Shown here: piece by piece, positions 40,772-53,029 of the stretch
How the letters are laid out: the number at the start of each line of letters is the position of its first letter
Numbering within the stretch: position 1 is the first letter of the stretch
From: Salvia splendens
Taxonomy: Eukaryota > Streptophyta > Magnoliopsida > Lamiales > Lamiaceae
Assembly: GCF_004379255.2 (NCBI RefSeq)
Contig: NC_056048.1
Location: forward strand, 1,364,001-1,428,000
Length of the DNA: 64,000 bases
Direction: 5' to 3'
Notes under the pieces: generated by a model
Told to the model about the DNA's origin: nothing
What the model saw: the letters and a program-made list of their open reading frames with translations, nothing else
The model's database searches: none
Made by a program: the position numbers and the translations under genes

Positions 40772-43613
40772 ATGGAGTTAGCTGCTGTTGCTGTGGAGCC
40801 TTCTTCAGTGGAGGATTTCGGGAATTCTAATTCGGAGGGCTCGGATGGCGTGAACGATTCTGGTTTGAATCCGAATGTGGATTCGAAATCGGAGCTGGAA
40901 ATGAAGGAGATTGTGGATATGTTGAAGAAGCTGGAGCTGAATCCCTTGGCGAAGGAGTTCTTTCCTTCTTCCTATCAACAGATTCACAATGGTGGTTACA
41001 ATTTGCATATGGATTTTGGGAATGGGGGTTTCCCTAATCACAGAAGGGTATATGAATTTGATTCTTTGATTGGTTTTTCATGGTTTGTTTTGTTTTTATG
41101 TCTTTGTTCATGTTGATTTTGAGTGGAATTTTTGTGGTTGATGGAATTCAGTTATGTTGTTTCTTTGATTTCTGGAAGAAAAGGAGAAATCCATTTTTGA
41201 GGTGTGGATTGAGAGTGGTTGAATTTGTGATGGGATTCTTGAATTCTTTGCCTTTAGCATTAATTTGGTGGCTGTTTCTCATTCATGAAGAAGTGTTTTA
41301 TGTTTTGATATCTTGTTGATGATCTTGTGTTGATAATTCTGATTTTTTTTTCGGTAATTTGGCGGCATATTTCTTGTTGTGGACTGTGATATTGGTTTCT
41401 TGTCTTTGTTCATGTTGATTTTGAGTGGAATTTTTATAGTTGCTGGAATTCAGTGATGTTGTTTCTTTGATGGCTGAAAGAAAAGGGGAAATCCCATTTT
41501 TGGGACGTGGAATGAGAGTGGTTGAATTTGTGATGTTATGTTATTCTTTGCTTTTAATGATTTAATGGCCTTTTCTCATTCTTGAAGAAGTGTTTTATGT
41601 TCTGATATCTTGTATGTGGATGATTGTTTTTACCCGAATTTTTCCGGTAATTCTGTCAAGAAACATACTTGTGGTTATTGAAATGAATTTGGCAATTGAA
41701 CTGAACTCTAAAGATGTATTTTAAACCAATAGTCATCATTTTGTTTTTGATTCGAACCTCCTTTCCCGTTGGATATGTTTCTTGATCATGATTCGCTGTT
41801 AATTTTTAACCCCGTTTCCCGCTGGATATGTTTCTTGATCCTGATTTATGTAGAATTTAGTGATCGTGTAGTTTCCTGATGTCTTAAGTAATCTGAACCA
41901 TTTATCATCTGTCACCGAATTGCGACTCGTACATGTAGTGTTTCCTGATGGTGTTTTGTTCTACTTTCTGTTGTCAGAGAAGAAATAACTACGACCAGGG
42001 TAAGAAGAGAATGAACGGCAGAGCTTTTAAAGCTCAAAGAGAAGAAAGTATTAGACGAACTGTATACGTCGCAGACATTGATCACAACGTAAGTGAAGTT
42101 CTACTAACTTCATCATATTGCATCATTTTCGAAACTCTTGTTCATATAGTTTTCCTACATTCAGATCTCCGAGGAGCAGCTTGCTGCGCTATTCAGCAGC
42201 TTTGGACAGGTACGTTTCTCAGCTCGTTTGTTCTTTAATGTACCTATGGTGCTCGCTAAAGCATACAATGAATCTCCGTAGTTATATGCAACGAGGGCAT
42301 TTTTAACTCGATCTTTGTATAATAGAGAATGTATGATATTTTTGGTGATTTTATGAAAGTCAACGCAACGCCATATACATGATTTACGATTTGGAACTTT
42401 TGCTTCGAAACTTGGATAAGTCCATTATTCGATCCATCAGGAACAAGTGTAGTTATACGGATCTTGATATCTCGTCTTATCTGCTTTATAGGTGGCCGAT
42501 TGTCGAGTTTGCGGTGATCCACACTCCAATCTTCGCTTTGCTTTCGTAGAATTTTCTGATCAGTGTAAGCATTCCTTTTTTTTCTTGAGTAGTAGCTTCA
42601 TTCGCGTGTTTGATCTTGTAGACGATATTTATCGCTCACGTGATTGATTCCAACAGATTCTGCTCGAGCTGCTCTGGTTCTCAATGGTACGGTTTTGGGT
42701 TTCTCTACTGTCAAGGTCTTGCCTTCTAAAACAGCCATTCTTCCCGTGAACCCGACTTTTCTTCCCCAGGTAAGAAGCATTTCTCATATTGTTAACTCTC
42801 GACATCTCACTACCATCTTTCTCCTGTTACGTACCGAATTCATATCGAATAATAAACTCTCCCACACACAATTTAACAGTCGGAAGATGAGCTTGAGATG
42901 TGTGCCCGAACAGTCTACTGCACTAACATTGATAAGAAGGTAAACTTTCCACATTTCCTTCTCGACTGTCTCTTAGTTTTACTAATAATAGAACGTGAAG
43001 TTATGTGAACGGATGTCAAAATACGAAATCATGTTTCGTAAATTCACATGATACATGTTTTCCCGGGCAGGTTACTCAAATTGATGTCAAGAATTTCTTT
43101 GAAGCAAGATGTGGTGAGGTATGCGTACGAGTTCCACAACGAGCTGCGTTTTTGCATATATTTTCACTTGATGCCGTCTATTTATCAGATAGTCCACTTC
43201 ATTGTAGGTCTCCCGCCTAAGGCTCTTAGGCGACCAGATGCACTCTACTCGAATTGCTTTTGTCGAATTCAAAATGGTACATTGTCAATTCTTTTGAGTG
43301 TTTCCTTTCTATATCGACATGAATAAAATCGCCATATCCCATATCTTATTTTAACGTTAATTAGGCTTGAGAATCGTGATCGTTTTAAAATTTGCAGGCC
43401 GAGAGCGCTCTACTGGCCCTCGACTGCTGTGGTGAGATGCTGGGTTCCCAGCGGATCAGGTATGCATACGTCGTCTTTGTTCCAACTCGGGTTTCTGGAA
43501 AACTAGCCAACTGTTTTTTTATAGCAAGTTTGACAACATTTTGCAGGATTAGTCCTTCGAAAACACCTGTGAGGCCACAGCTCCCTCGCCCCGGGATGGA
43601 ATACGCAAACTAA
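40772..43613 (+). CDS. Polyadenylate-binding protein-interacting protein, CID8-13 class
   Basis: Ten exons: 40772-41047, 41978-42088, 42165-42209, 42492-42564, 42657-42769, 42880-42939, 43071-43118, 43208-43276, 43398-43459, 43547-43613 (924 nt, 307 aa, all phases fit). Residues 56-67, LNPLAKEFFPSS, are a PAM2 motif that binds the MLLE domain of poly(A)-binding protein. A basic patch (RRNNYDQGKKRMNGR) follows as a likely nuclear signal. RRM1 has RNP2 RTVYVADID and RNP1-like LRFAFVEF. RRM2 has RTVYCTNID and RIAFVEF. The C-terminus is ISPSKTPVRP. This layout defines the CID8-13 group in plants. The targets are not known from sequence. I give no exact paralogue number. Confidence 0.93.
41099..41612 (+). 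repeat. Diverged tandem duplication inside intron 1 of the CID-type gene
   Basis: A unit of about 300 bp occurs twice. TCTTTGTTCATGTTGATTTT starts at 41101 and again at 41403. Both are followed by GAGTGGAATTTTT, TTGTTTCTTTGAT, GAGAGTGGTTGAATTTGTGATG, and GAAGAAGTGTTTTATGTT.TGATATCTTG. Unit boundaries are exact to a few bases only. Confidence 0.85.
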
Positions 43614-45037
43614 CTCGAGCTTCTCGTTTCAGATGGAAACCGGGATGCCGGTGTTGCTGGGACACACTAGTTTTTTCTTGCCAAATTAAGTTTCTTTGAC
43701 AGTAGTTATTATGTTTTTGAGATGGAACTGTGCATACTATAAAGAATTTGCCTGTGTTTTATTTTATGTGCATTTGCAATTTTTCATTCCAAATATATTT
43801 TCATAAATGGTGATTAAATCTTATACGAGTGCAAAACATAGTTCTCATATTATTTTTTATCCAAAAATAAACCATTTTATACGAAAAAATAGTTATACTT
43901 TAAAAAGTCAGTGAGTTATTTATGATTTAATTATATAAACCAGAATTTATCAGAATATCTAAATAAATTTAACTAAATTCGTCGTGGTTTTATTACAATG
44001 AACTATAATTTACAAATATAGCAAAAAAAAAAAAACTTCAGGTTCAATTTTGAATTTTTTTGGAAATAAAAAAATGGAGAAAAAACGTAGTAATAAAAAA
44101 GAAATGAATGAAATTTTTTCTTGCATGGATTATGACATGGTAATGGCGAAAATATGCACGTGTGGCATTTCTCTCCTCTCTTCCTTAAATTCTCCGAACC
44201 CACAGAGAAAACGAGATCCCCCATCGTCCATAGACACACATAGACATGAAAACACAAGAATTTTGATAATTTCTCCCCAAATTTCCACAAGGTACGGTGT
44301 GTTTCACATGCATTATAACGCATTCATTGTATTTGTCGAAATGCCAGAACCCCTTTGTAGGAAATCGAAGCTGAATTGATTTATTGTAGGTACCCACAAA
44401 TGTGGATCTTTTTTTTTTTATTAAAGATCGCTTTTTTATTCTGATTGATTTCATGGAAATGATGTGTTAGTTCCTTTGTTTGGCCTCCTAGATTTCCTCA
44501 TTAGGGTTCAATTCTTCACACATCACAAAATTAGTGAGTTAACTATTAACAATTAGTTAGTTGATAGAAGAGAGCAACATAGTCATTTGTAGTGAGAATT
44601 CACTTAAAAATGACATCTTGGTTGATTGTGAGTAAAATCTTGATGCATTAATCAGAGAGCCTCTGTTATAGAAAGGCAGAGATTGTGGGAATTTTTTTTT
44701 TGCTATGAATGTAGGTGTGATATATGTATGTATCCGGCATTTTTCGTCGTTTTATTGCGAATCTGGTGTGACCTTAGAAGCGAGAGAGCTCATAATGTTG
44801 CCTTTTGAAGGTAGTCTACTTAAGAACAAGTAATTGAATTCTTCAACTGGTATAAGTTAGTTAGATTCAATATGGTATAGACTAACTCATAATGAAATTA
44901 ATCGAAGAATCGGTGAAGATTGAGATAAGTATTTTCTAGGATTGCGTTTAGGGAAGTTTTCGTTAGTATCATCGCTTTGTAATGCTTCGTCTGTTGTTTA
45001 CAGACAGACGAAAGGAGTCTTTCCGGGAGTTTTCATC
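43614..45037. other. CID-type 3' region; SCD2-like promoter and leader
   Basis: 43614-43800 is likely 3' UTR. 44150-44380 looks like the first leader exon of the next gene (CT-rich, then a GTACGG or GTAGGT donor). An acceptor TTTACAG ends at 45003, giving a leader exon that runs into the ATG at 45038. No other gene seen. Confidence 0.45.
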
Positions 45038-48000
45038 ATGACATCCCCAATGCATCAGCATACTCGTTCCACTTCGACTAATCTAAGTATGAAGAAGCCA
45101 CAGAACAAGGCAGCTGCTCAAAGGCTTGCAGAGGTTATGGCTCAGCAACCAGCAGATGACGAAGAGGAGGACGAGCTGTATGATTTCAACTCAGGCGTTC
45201 CGTCAGCTGGTATAGGACTTGCAGGCGGAAGGCAAGCTCGAGGCCGTTCTCCAATGGTGAGTTATCTTGCTTACATAGCAGTTTTCTGATTCTACGTCTT
45301 GCATTTCGTATCCTGAACTTCTTTTTTACTTTCTAGTCAGTTCGTAACTCAGTAGATCAGCCTTCATCAGCTCGTTATAGGAATTCTCGTTCCAAGCCTC
45401 TCGAACCATCTTCAAGCGTGGAACATCAGCAGCCTTCCTCGGCTCGTTATTCTCGTCCCAAGCCGCTTGAACCATCTTTAGAACATCAGCAGCCTTCATC
45501 AGCTCGCCACCGACAGTCAAAGCCTGTTGAACCGTCCCTGTCTCTTAATCACTCCACACGTGTAAGATCATCTTCTTCTGTTCAAATGAACGCTTCGGAG
45601 GAACCACCACAGCCAGCATCAGCTCGCTCCGCTGGAAGATCATCCTCTTCTGCTAGTTTAGTTGGCCGGCCGAATTTGAGGGTGAAGACAGTTCCCATGG
45701 TGCCATCAAGCGTGTCTCTGTCACTTAAGCCCGTGGCATCTGGAAATACGGCTGATTCTCAGCTCGATAAAGTCAGGGATAAAAAGTAGATGTCTTCTTT
45801 AACTTCCTTTGTTTTTTCGAGTAAATATTTGGTTTCACTCTTATCTCGTGCATTGCTTTTCTGTCGATTCCAGGTTATCGCTCGATTTTGGAACTTTCAA
45901 ATTGAAAGAGCAAGGTGGCCTGCAGTCCTCTTCTGCTCTACAAGACGAGGTACGATTTACAACATTAGGTTGATTTCTTCAACGGGACCATCTATTGTAT
46001 GCGCGTAATGGTTGCATTGCGTATTTCATTCCATTTCATTTGATCACTGAAAAGGATGCTTCGAATTTGCAGCTTGATATGCTTCAAGAAGAAAACGAGA
46101 GTTTAGTGGAAAAGGTGATCCTTCTAGGCTCCTATTCGCATTCACAACCTTTTCTTATCTAAGATCTTGGAATCGGAAAGCCTAATTTCAGATTTAAGTG
46201 ACCGGTTTTACCTGTTGGTTAGCATCGTAATGTGACCATCTCTTTCAGCTCAGGATAGCAGAAGAACGGTATGATGAAGCAGAAGCAAGAACCAGGCAGC
46301 TCGAAAAACAGGTAGTCGTTTGAGTCTATACCGATCCAAAAGAAAACATTTACTAATGTGAAGCGACAATGCTGGTTTTTTCTGTGCACTTCTTCACTAA
46401 AAATGTGGCTTTATACGCCATTTTTAATCTGTGCTCTTTCAGATTGAGTCTTTAGGCAATGGTGTGTCTTTAGAAGCTCGGCTTTTAAGCAGGTAGGTTA
46501 TGATTTTCGGAACGATAAAAATCATGTTTTCTGTATGTAAACATCTCCTTGGTATGTTCACTCTTCAGGAAGGAAGCTGACCTTCAGAAACGAGAGGTAT
46601 GTCGATTATCTACTGGTTATTCCAGTTTTCCATCTGTTTCGACATCTCATCGATTTCAGTTGTGTAGCTCTTAGTCTTTCACATTTTGACAAATTAGTCT
46701 TCACAGCGTGCAAGCTGAGCATCGTTTCTCTTTGCAGGCTGCTCTTAAAATCGCAGCAGGCACTTATGGCGGTGGCAACGAGGAGCTTGCAGTCCTCCGA
46801 ATGGAAATTGAGGTATTTGGACTCACTGGATAATAATGTACACTATTTTTGTGAGTTTTTATTATCTTGAAATTGTATGATTTTTCTCTTAAGGCGTCGA
46901 GGGAAGAAGCTAACTCTGCTCTGGATCAACTCCATGTCGCCATGCTAGAAGTTAAATCGCTTAAGATAACTACACAACGGATGATACTGACTCACGAGGA
47001 GATGGTATCTACCGGTTAAACCAGACCTAGCCTCCTTACAGCCTTCCGTTGTTTGTCCTTACTTATCTGATTGGCAGTCTAATACTTTAGGAAGAGGTTG
47101 TTCTCAAGAGGTGTTGGCTTGCTCGATGCTGGAGTTTGTGCATTCGCCACGGTAAATTTTGTTATCACCACTTGTCATCCATTCTTCGAATCTTACCTTT
47201 CAAGTCCAACACTAGAAATTATGCATTCGTTTGATGGCGCTCGTTTTTTTTATGCCTCTGTAAGAGCATATTGCGAAAGAAATCCATCTGCAGAGTTACA
47301 TTTCATTCATTTTATGCAGGGATACACGCTGAGATAGCCGAAGCAAGGCATGGATATTGGTCACGTTTCGCTTCACGCCCTGTTGAAGTTATATTGGCAG
47401 CAGGACGTAAAGCAAAAGATGGACATCATTCCGGTAGACATCATTTTCGTTGTTCAGTTTACGAATTCTTCTAAATATTTTAGTTCCAACTGTTTTTTTT
47501 CCGTCAATTTGTCAGCTACCGATGGTTTAGACGAAAGGGAGAGAGTTCTGCTGCACAAGGAAGATCTTACAAAGAAGGTCGACTTGGAAAGCATGCTTAT
47601 GGTCGAAAAAGGTCTCCGGGAACTGAATGCCCTCAAGGTTCATTTCCCAATCATGATCCCTCACTGCCTCGTTTGAATTACATTACTGCGTTGATTTTTT
47701 GCTCGTCTTTCTTTGAAAGGTAGAGGAGGCGATAGCTGTGGCACTGGCCCAGAAACGTCGCCCGTGTATTCTAAAAACTAATATCGGTACGTATGGATTC
47801 ATCTTTAAGAGCCTCCTTTTTTTTCATGTATGTGCCATGTTGAGGTATGATCTTTCAAGCATTTCTAGGAGTAAATGACTAAACGAGCTGTTGCTTTCTT
47901 TCGAATCGTGAAAATTCAATCTGCAGATGAAGTGAAGCTACCAGCTGAGAGCACCAATCATTCAGAAACATTCGGTATTTTTCGTTCATTCGGTTTTATG

Positions 48001-48693
48001 GAAAGTATGATATCTGAATGTATTTACGAAATGTGCTTCGTTTCAGGATTGAGTCCGGAGGAGTGTGAAGACGTGCTTCTTAAGCAAGTAAGCCCGAATA
48101 TCTTCCTGTGTTTGTGTTTTGACAATGCTTGTTTGATCATATGATATGGCTAATAAAGTCGTATGCGTTGTGTATCAAGGCTTGGCTGTCGTACTTCTGG
48201 AGACGAGCAAAAACTCAAGGGTTGGAACCGGATATTGCTGAAGATAGGCTGCAATTCTGGATCAACCAAGGAAACCGGGCGCCTAATTCACATGATGCCG
48301 TTGATGGTAATCTCTCTTATGAACCACCAACAATGTTAACATTAACTCTAAATGTGAATTATTTGATACAACTTGACTTAGCATAGTCTAAAATACTTGT
48401 CTTTTTCTGTTGCTCTATACATGCTTCGTTGTTTTAGTCCACGACGTGCTAGCTAGGGCCGGCTTTTTAAAGGCCGAAGTGTTTGAAAACAACACCACAT
48501 TGTCAAAGTTCATTGTTGATGCTTGACATAATGTTGAGTGCATATGTGTGATTTTGTGGCAGTCGAGCGTGGTCTTTTGGAGCTCCGGAAGCTGGGGATG
48601 GAGACGAAGCTGTGGGAGGAGTCGCGGAGATTGATCGATCACAGCTCCTCCTACAAGACTCTGCTGGAAACTGAGTATGAAATTTTGTCATGA
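45038..48693 (+). CDS. Coiled-coil protein SCD2-like (stomatal cytokinesis defective 2 family)
   Basis: Exons: 45038-45256, 45337-45785, 45874-45949, 46073-46114, 46249-46311, 46443-46492, 46569-46596, 46738-46812, 46894-47004, 47091-47151, 47320-47433, 47516-47637, 47720-47786, 47927-47974, 48047-48087, 48180-48306, 48563-48693 (1824 nt, 607 aa, phases fit). SCD2 acts with the DENN protein SCD1 in clathrin-linked membrane traffic during cytokinesis and cell expansion. Order: [14 protein letters not shown] near residue 25, an acidic patch, a Ser/Pro/Arg-rich low-complexity region (residues about 75-220) with an internal repeat, then a coiled coil ([26 protein letters not shown] onward, written here only in part by position 245-380). 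A conserved globular tail follows, with [32 protein letters not shown], and [24 protein letters not shown]. The ATG follows the leader acceptor and is the first in frame. Confidence 0.9.
45360..45545 (+). repeat. Three coding repeats in the SCD2-like protein
   Basis: PSSAR..(N)SR.KPLEPS is repeated three times, with EHQQ linkers: [32 protein letters not shown] and [15 protein letters not shown]. The DNA units are about 60-70 bp and remain similar, so this is a tandem expansion inside the disordered region. Confidence 0.85.
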
Positions 48694-51166
48694 GCTTTTT
48701 TCTTGTCCCATCTTTTATTTCTTGCTACATTTTTGGTGCAATTAACTTTTTTCTCATTTTATCAAATCTTGATTGAAGAAAGTTTTTTCATCAAGTATTT
48801 TCCCTTCCGTTATTATAAGTCCATAAGCATCAAATTTAGCCCGTTAGCAATTTATAGCATCAGAAAATCCAACTGGTTGTCGGATTTTACGCGTGGCATT
48901 TTTTATTCGTACAAATTTCATGAGATATTCAACATTATCAAGACAACATCATATATCCTTTTAATTTTTTTTAAATTTTATAACGACCACATAAATGACG
49001 TTGTTTTGCCAATGTGGAGAACTGGCAATCCCATAAGTTTTTTTATATAATTCGGATTTTAATTAAAAAAATGCAAGCCATATGTCGCACCATGACTGAC
49101 CACACGACCAACGTGCTTAGGCACAAATACACGTGCATCGGTCGCGTGCTTAGGGATATGCAACTGCGTGATTTTCCCTATCCCTACAATCGGATGTGTA
49201 TGCCCTTAGAGTGCATATGAATGTATAGCTTTTACAGAAAAAAAAAATTATAACAATTTGGACATATTTAAAGTCCAAAATCAGATCAGAGTTGGTGAAG
49301 ATTTTATCAATTAACCTATATAATGGATAATTTATTTTAAGCGTGAGCATCTAAATAATTGATTAGGCTAAATAAATAATTTAGCATCTCGATAGTTGGT
49401 GAGACCCTCGTGTTAAGTTGATCAACACATACCTCTTAATAATATTTTTATACATATGGTGTTGATCAATAACGTTAGGTCTCAGTTAATAATATTTTAT
49501 TTATGTATGACACGAGTCAAACCATATTTTGGTCGAAGAGTGAATCTAATGATATGCAATTATAATAATAACAGATCCAGAAAATGTGGAAATAGTAGGA
49601 TTAGATATAGTGAAAGAAAATCTTCAATACAGAAGCTGTGATGGTCATCACTTCTAATAAGAGATGTTAGACAAAAAACGGAAGTGAATCTTAATCCAAG
49701 AGGGTCGGGACGAAGCTGCTGAAACGTGAGATCGGTGGCAACTTCGAAAGCTCAATTTAGTAAAATTTTCCAATCCAAAAAGTTAAGAGTAGAGCTTCCA
49801 AACCGTGAGATCGATGACAACTCCAAAAACTGAATTTTAATGGAATTTGTGGAATGCAGGCGATCGACCCGTCCAACCTCACCTAAGTCAGCTTGGGTAA
49901 GAATTAAACATTAAATAGTGACAAATTCACTCTATGAACAATTAAACATGTACAAAAAAAAACCAGCTTAGGTCATGTTCCATTAATACTCATTTTAGTC
50001 GCAAAAAAAAAATTAAGTAAAAAGAAAACTTATTTAAAAACAACCATACATCTCCCATTAATTATTTTCACTACCTTAACCACTCTATCTACAATCCAAC
50101 AGCTCACAAAATAGTTAAGCCACTATTGAAAGAAATTAAACAAACGAAATACTATTAATAATTTTGCTAAAGCATACCAATTAGGTTCACAAGGTTAACC
50201 AACCTTAACAACAAATTGTTGGCCCTATTTTTTTTTAAAGAATCTAATATTCATGTACAATATCCTATGTATCAGATAGTGTTACATTGAAATGGTCGGA
50301 AAATAGCCAATTAATAATACTTATCCGAGTCTTTTTTTAAGATAGCTTTATGTCGCACCATTTATTACATGAAACTATACAATTATTCTTATAATAATAA
50401 TATGATATGGGATGTTGCACTTGCTATGTTGACACAACTAGGAAGTGATTGAGAAAAAAGATTAATAATATACAATTATTTTTAAATGATAATTAATAAA
50501 AAAAACTATCATAATCTTGCACTATAGTACATATGATATCCTAGCAAAAGTAGATTTATCAACATATATTTTCGATGATTAAGGAAATCCTAATTGCGAC
50601 GCAAGAACGTGTCATTATTAAAAATAAATATAAATAAACATTAATGGTCTGTAAACAAGATATCTAGATAATGTTGACGGTGTGTTTTAGCATGTTCTTA
50701 ATTTTGCAGAATTGAATTTGTGGGTGTGTATTGTCTACTAATAATCCTTTGGTGGTGTATTGAATCTCATAATTAAGCCCATATTAACAACAAAATACTT
50801 TATAACAGACTAGTCATAATATTCATATGTATTTCTAATCGATAGATGAATTTTTATTTGCTAAAAAGGGTTGAAAGAAAGCATGTACAGATTTTTTTTT
50901 TAATTTTTTGGCACTAGCACTCTAATATCTCAATTAATTAGACCTATTTTTTTTTTTGTCTAAGACTAGTTGAAAAGGACTCTACAAATGAACCTAGAGA
51001 CATGGAAACATCCTAATTTTGGTTGTCTCACTAATAAAGATAAACCAAATTGTACAATATTGTCCTACCATTCCCCAAAGATAGATCAAGTTGATAAATT
51101 ACATTATAAAATAACCAACTAGGAAATTCATAATTTCAAGTTTGCTTGCTATCTAAATTCAAATTA
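48694..51166. other. Intergenic DNA after the SCD2-like gene
   Basis: AT-rich and non-coding. 49690-49850 holds two imperfect blocks about 90 bp apart (ACGAAGCTGCTGAAACGTGAGATCGGTGGCAAC and AGAGCTTCCAAACCGTGAGATCGATGACAAC), an old local duplication. Nothing else is supportable. Confidence 0.35.
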
Positions 51167-51492
51167 CTCCGTCCATTACATTAAATAGCATGATGTCTGC
51201 TTAGTGTTTTTTCATAAACATGAAAAATACCTCGAACAAAATCAATTTCCCTCATATTATAATCCCTTAAAACATATAATCAATACTCAAGAGAACTCAA
51301 ATCTTGATACCACTGAAACTAATATTCTCTTCGCCCTCAAACATAAATTATGCGTATTTTTTATTGTGACGTTGCAAGTTAAGTAGACAAAAATTAATTC
51401 ATATTATCTTTTTTTATTTTATTCATTCTTCGTACATTATTTTTATTTTGGGTGTTAAAATAAATGCATCGTGTAAATCAGGACGAAAAGAG
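51167..51492. mobile_element. Degenerate MITE, CTCCGTCC family
   Basis: The left end TA-CTCCGTCCATTAC and the right end TCAGGACGAAAAGAG-TA are worn versions of the CTCCCTCCGTCCC ends, with TA on both sides. The LINE at 51501 was inserted at its right edge. Confidence 0.5.
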
Positions 51493-51890
51493 TAATAATT
51501 TTTTTTTGATAAATCAAAAAAAGGCTCGAGCCAACCAACAATGAGCAAAGGTTCAAGACAAGCGGCACAATGCCAAACCGCAAAAACCAAAAACAGAAGA
51601 GTACAACGACACCTCCGTCAAACACCAACAGACAGGCTAAACGTACAACACCCAAAGAGCCAAAGAAATAACAAGAGCAACAACACAAACCTTGTAACAA
51701 TCTTCACTCCAAAACCTAAAGTCTTGCACTTGATCGATCGACATCTGTGTTGTGAGGGAGGTATGGACAACCACTTATCTTCCATATCGTAAGTTGCCAA
51801 AATGGTCTTCTCTTTTTGGCCTCCCAGCCTGGCTCAAACTTTTGGAAAATCATTTTATTCCATAAGTTCCAGATCGACCAAGATATGATA

Positions 51891-52142
51891 CTCCCTCCGT
51901 CCCTGAAAATTTGTCACCTATTTCCTTTTTCGTCCGTCCCTAAAAATTTGTCACCTTTCACTTTTACCATTTTTTGTAGTGGACCCTACATTCCACTAAC
52001 TCATTCACACTCACATTTTATTATAAAACTAATATATAAAAGTAGGACCCACATGCCACCAACTTTTTCAACCCACTTTCTATTACATTTATTAAAACCC
52101 GTGCTGGGTCAAATGGTGACGAATTTTGGGGGTCGGAGGGAG
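51891..52142. mobile_element. MITE inside the LINE
   Basis: CTCCCTCCGTCCCTGAAAAT at the left and ATTTTGGGGGTCGGAGGGAG at the right are terminal inverted repeats, flanked by TA. The 252-bp element splits the LINE zf-RVT reading: KMWISM lies on one side, and W(S)IWNLWNKMIFQ on the other. Confidence 0.85.
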
Positions 52143-52497
52143 TATAAAACATAGAGATCCACATCTTCTTATCAGCCTTTTGGAGAGGGATGCCCAACCA
52201 AGAGAGGAAACAGGTCATCGGGTCCTTAGGTAGGCATATGGACATGTTCCATCTATCACAACAGTAGTACCACAATTGGCTTGAAAATCTGCAGCTGAAA
52301 ATGATATGCTCCAAAGATTCCGGCTCCTTATTGCAAAAGATGCATCGATCATCCTCAATTCCTACTATACCATGTCTGAACAGTCTCTCCTTGGTGTTGA
52401 GTTTTCCTTGCAATACGAACCAAACATGCAGTTGAACTCTTGATGGCACGAGATTTCTCCAAGCGAGGCGCCCTTGAAAAGTTCTAGGGTCCGCATC

Positions 52498-52989
52498 TGT
52501 TACGGACTCAATTCCCACATCGGTTGTGAGAACAACTAATGTGGGGTATATAGACTAAATGGGCTCTCTCTCCTAACAGGCTAGTCTTTTGGGATGAGTT
52601 CTCTTGTTTGGTCTGTATCAATTGGTGCTTTCATTGAGAGCCCAAACGGCTCGGAGTGGTGACCGGGCAACGAACTCGCCGTGACCAACGAGTGCGTTTG
52701 GGGCCGCTCGGAGTGGTGACCCACGGAGTGGTGGCCGGGCAAAGAATCCGCCGTGACCAACGAGAACTCGGAGTGGTGGCCCACGGAGTGGTGGCCTGGC
52801 AAAGAACCAGCCGTGACCAACGTGGCCGTGACCAACGAGGACGTTGGCCCTTAAAGGAGGGTCGAATGTTACGGACTCAATTCCCACATCGGTTGTGAGA
52901 ACAACTAATGTGGGGTATATAGACTAAATGGGCTCTCTCTCCTAACAGGCTAGTCTTTTGGGATGAGTTCTCTTGTTTGGTCTGTATCA
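52498..52989 (+). mobile_element. TRIM retrotransposon with identical 123-bp LTRs
   Basis: Two direct repeats, 52498-52620 and 52867-52989, start TGTTACGGAC and end TCTGTATCA. I see no difference between them. The 5-bp target duplication GCATC flanks the element (52493-52497 and 52990-52994). After LTR 1 comes ATTGGTGCTTTCATTGAGAG, at the place of a primer-binding site. Before LTR 2 comes the purine-rich AAAGGAGGGTCGAA, a polypurine tract. The 246-bp interior codes for no protein, as in terminal-repeat retrotransposons in miniature. Its movement would depend on enzymes from other elements. Orientation is set by the primer-site and polypurine-tract positions. Confidence 0.92.
52651..52846. repeat. 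Minisatellite inside the TRIM
   Basis: GGAGTGGTG(G/A)CC..GGGCAA.GAA...GCCGTGACCAACG is repeated about three times with an internal CCACGGAGTGG half-unit. The GC-rich block fills most of the TRIM interior and gives repetitive readings in several frames. Confidence 0.8.
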
Positions 52990-53029
52990 GCATCCTTCAA
53001 ATTCTGATCGAGCTGCATGAGTAATAATT

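Larger units (their letters stand above)
51501..53018 (-). mobile_element. 5'-truncated LINE insertion with two elements nested in it
   Basis: An 11-bp direct repeat, GAGTAATAATT, lies at 51490-51500 and 53019-53029, and a T run (the poly(A) tail on the minus strand) starts at 51501. This is the signature of target-primed non-LTR insertion. The minus strand codes the C-terminal zinc-binding end of a LINE reverse transcriptase (zf-RVT: GRLAWRNLVPSRVQLHVWFVL, CIFCNKEPESLEHIIFSC, LWNKMIFQKF). Removing the nested MITE and TRIM leaves about 770 bp, so only the 3' end of the LINE was copied. The ORF is interrupted by the MITE at 52142 and by the TRIM at 52498. Confidence 0.85.

Noticed and set aside
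44942..45037. Upstream extension of the SCD2-like reading frame
   Set aside because: It begins at TTG, not ATG, and crosses a probable leader intron acceptor at 45003.
52581..52898. ORFs with repeating VGHG.FFARPPLR in the TRIM
   Set aside because: They are readings of the internal minisatellite, present in several frames. TRIMs are non-coding.
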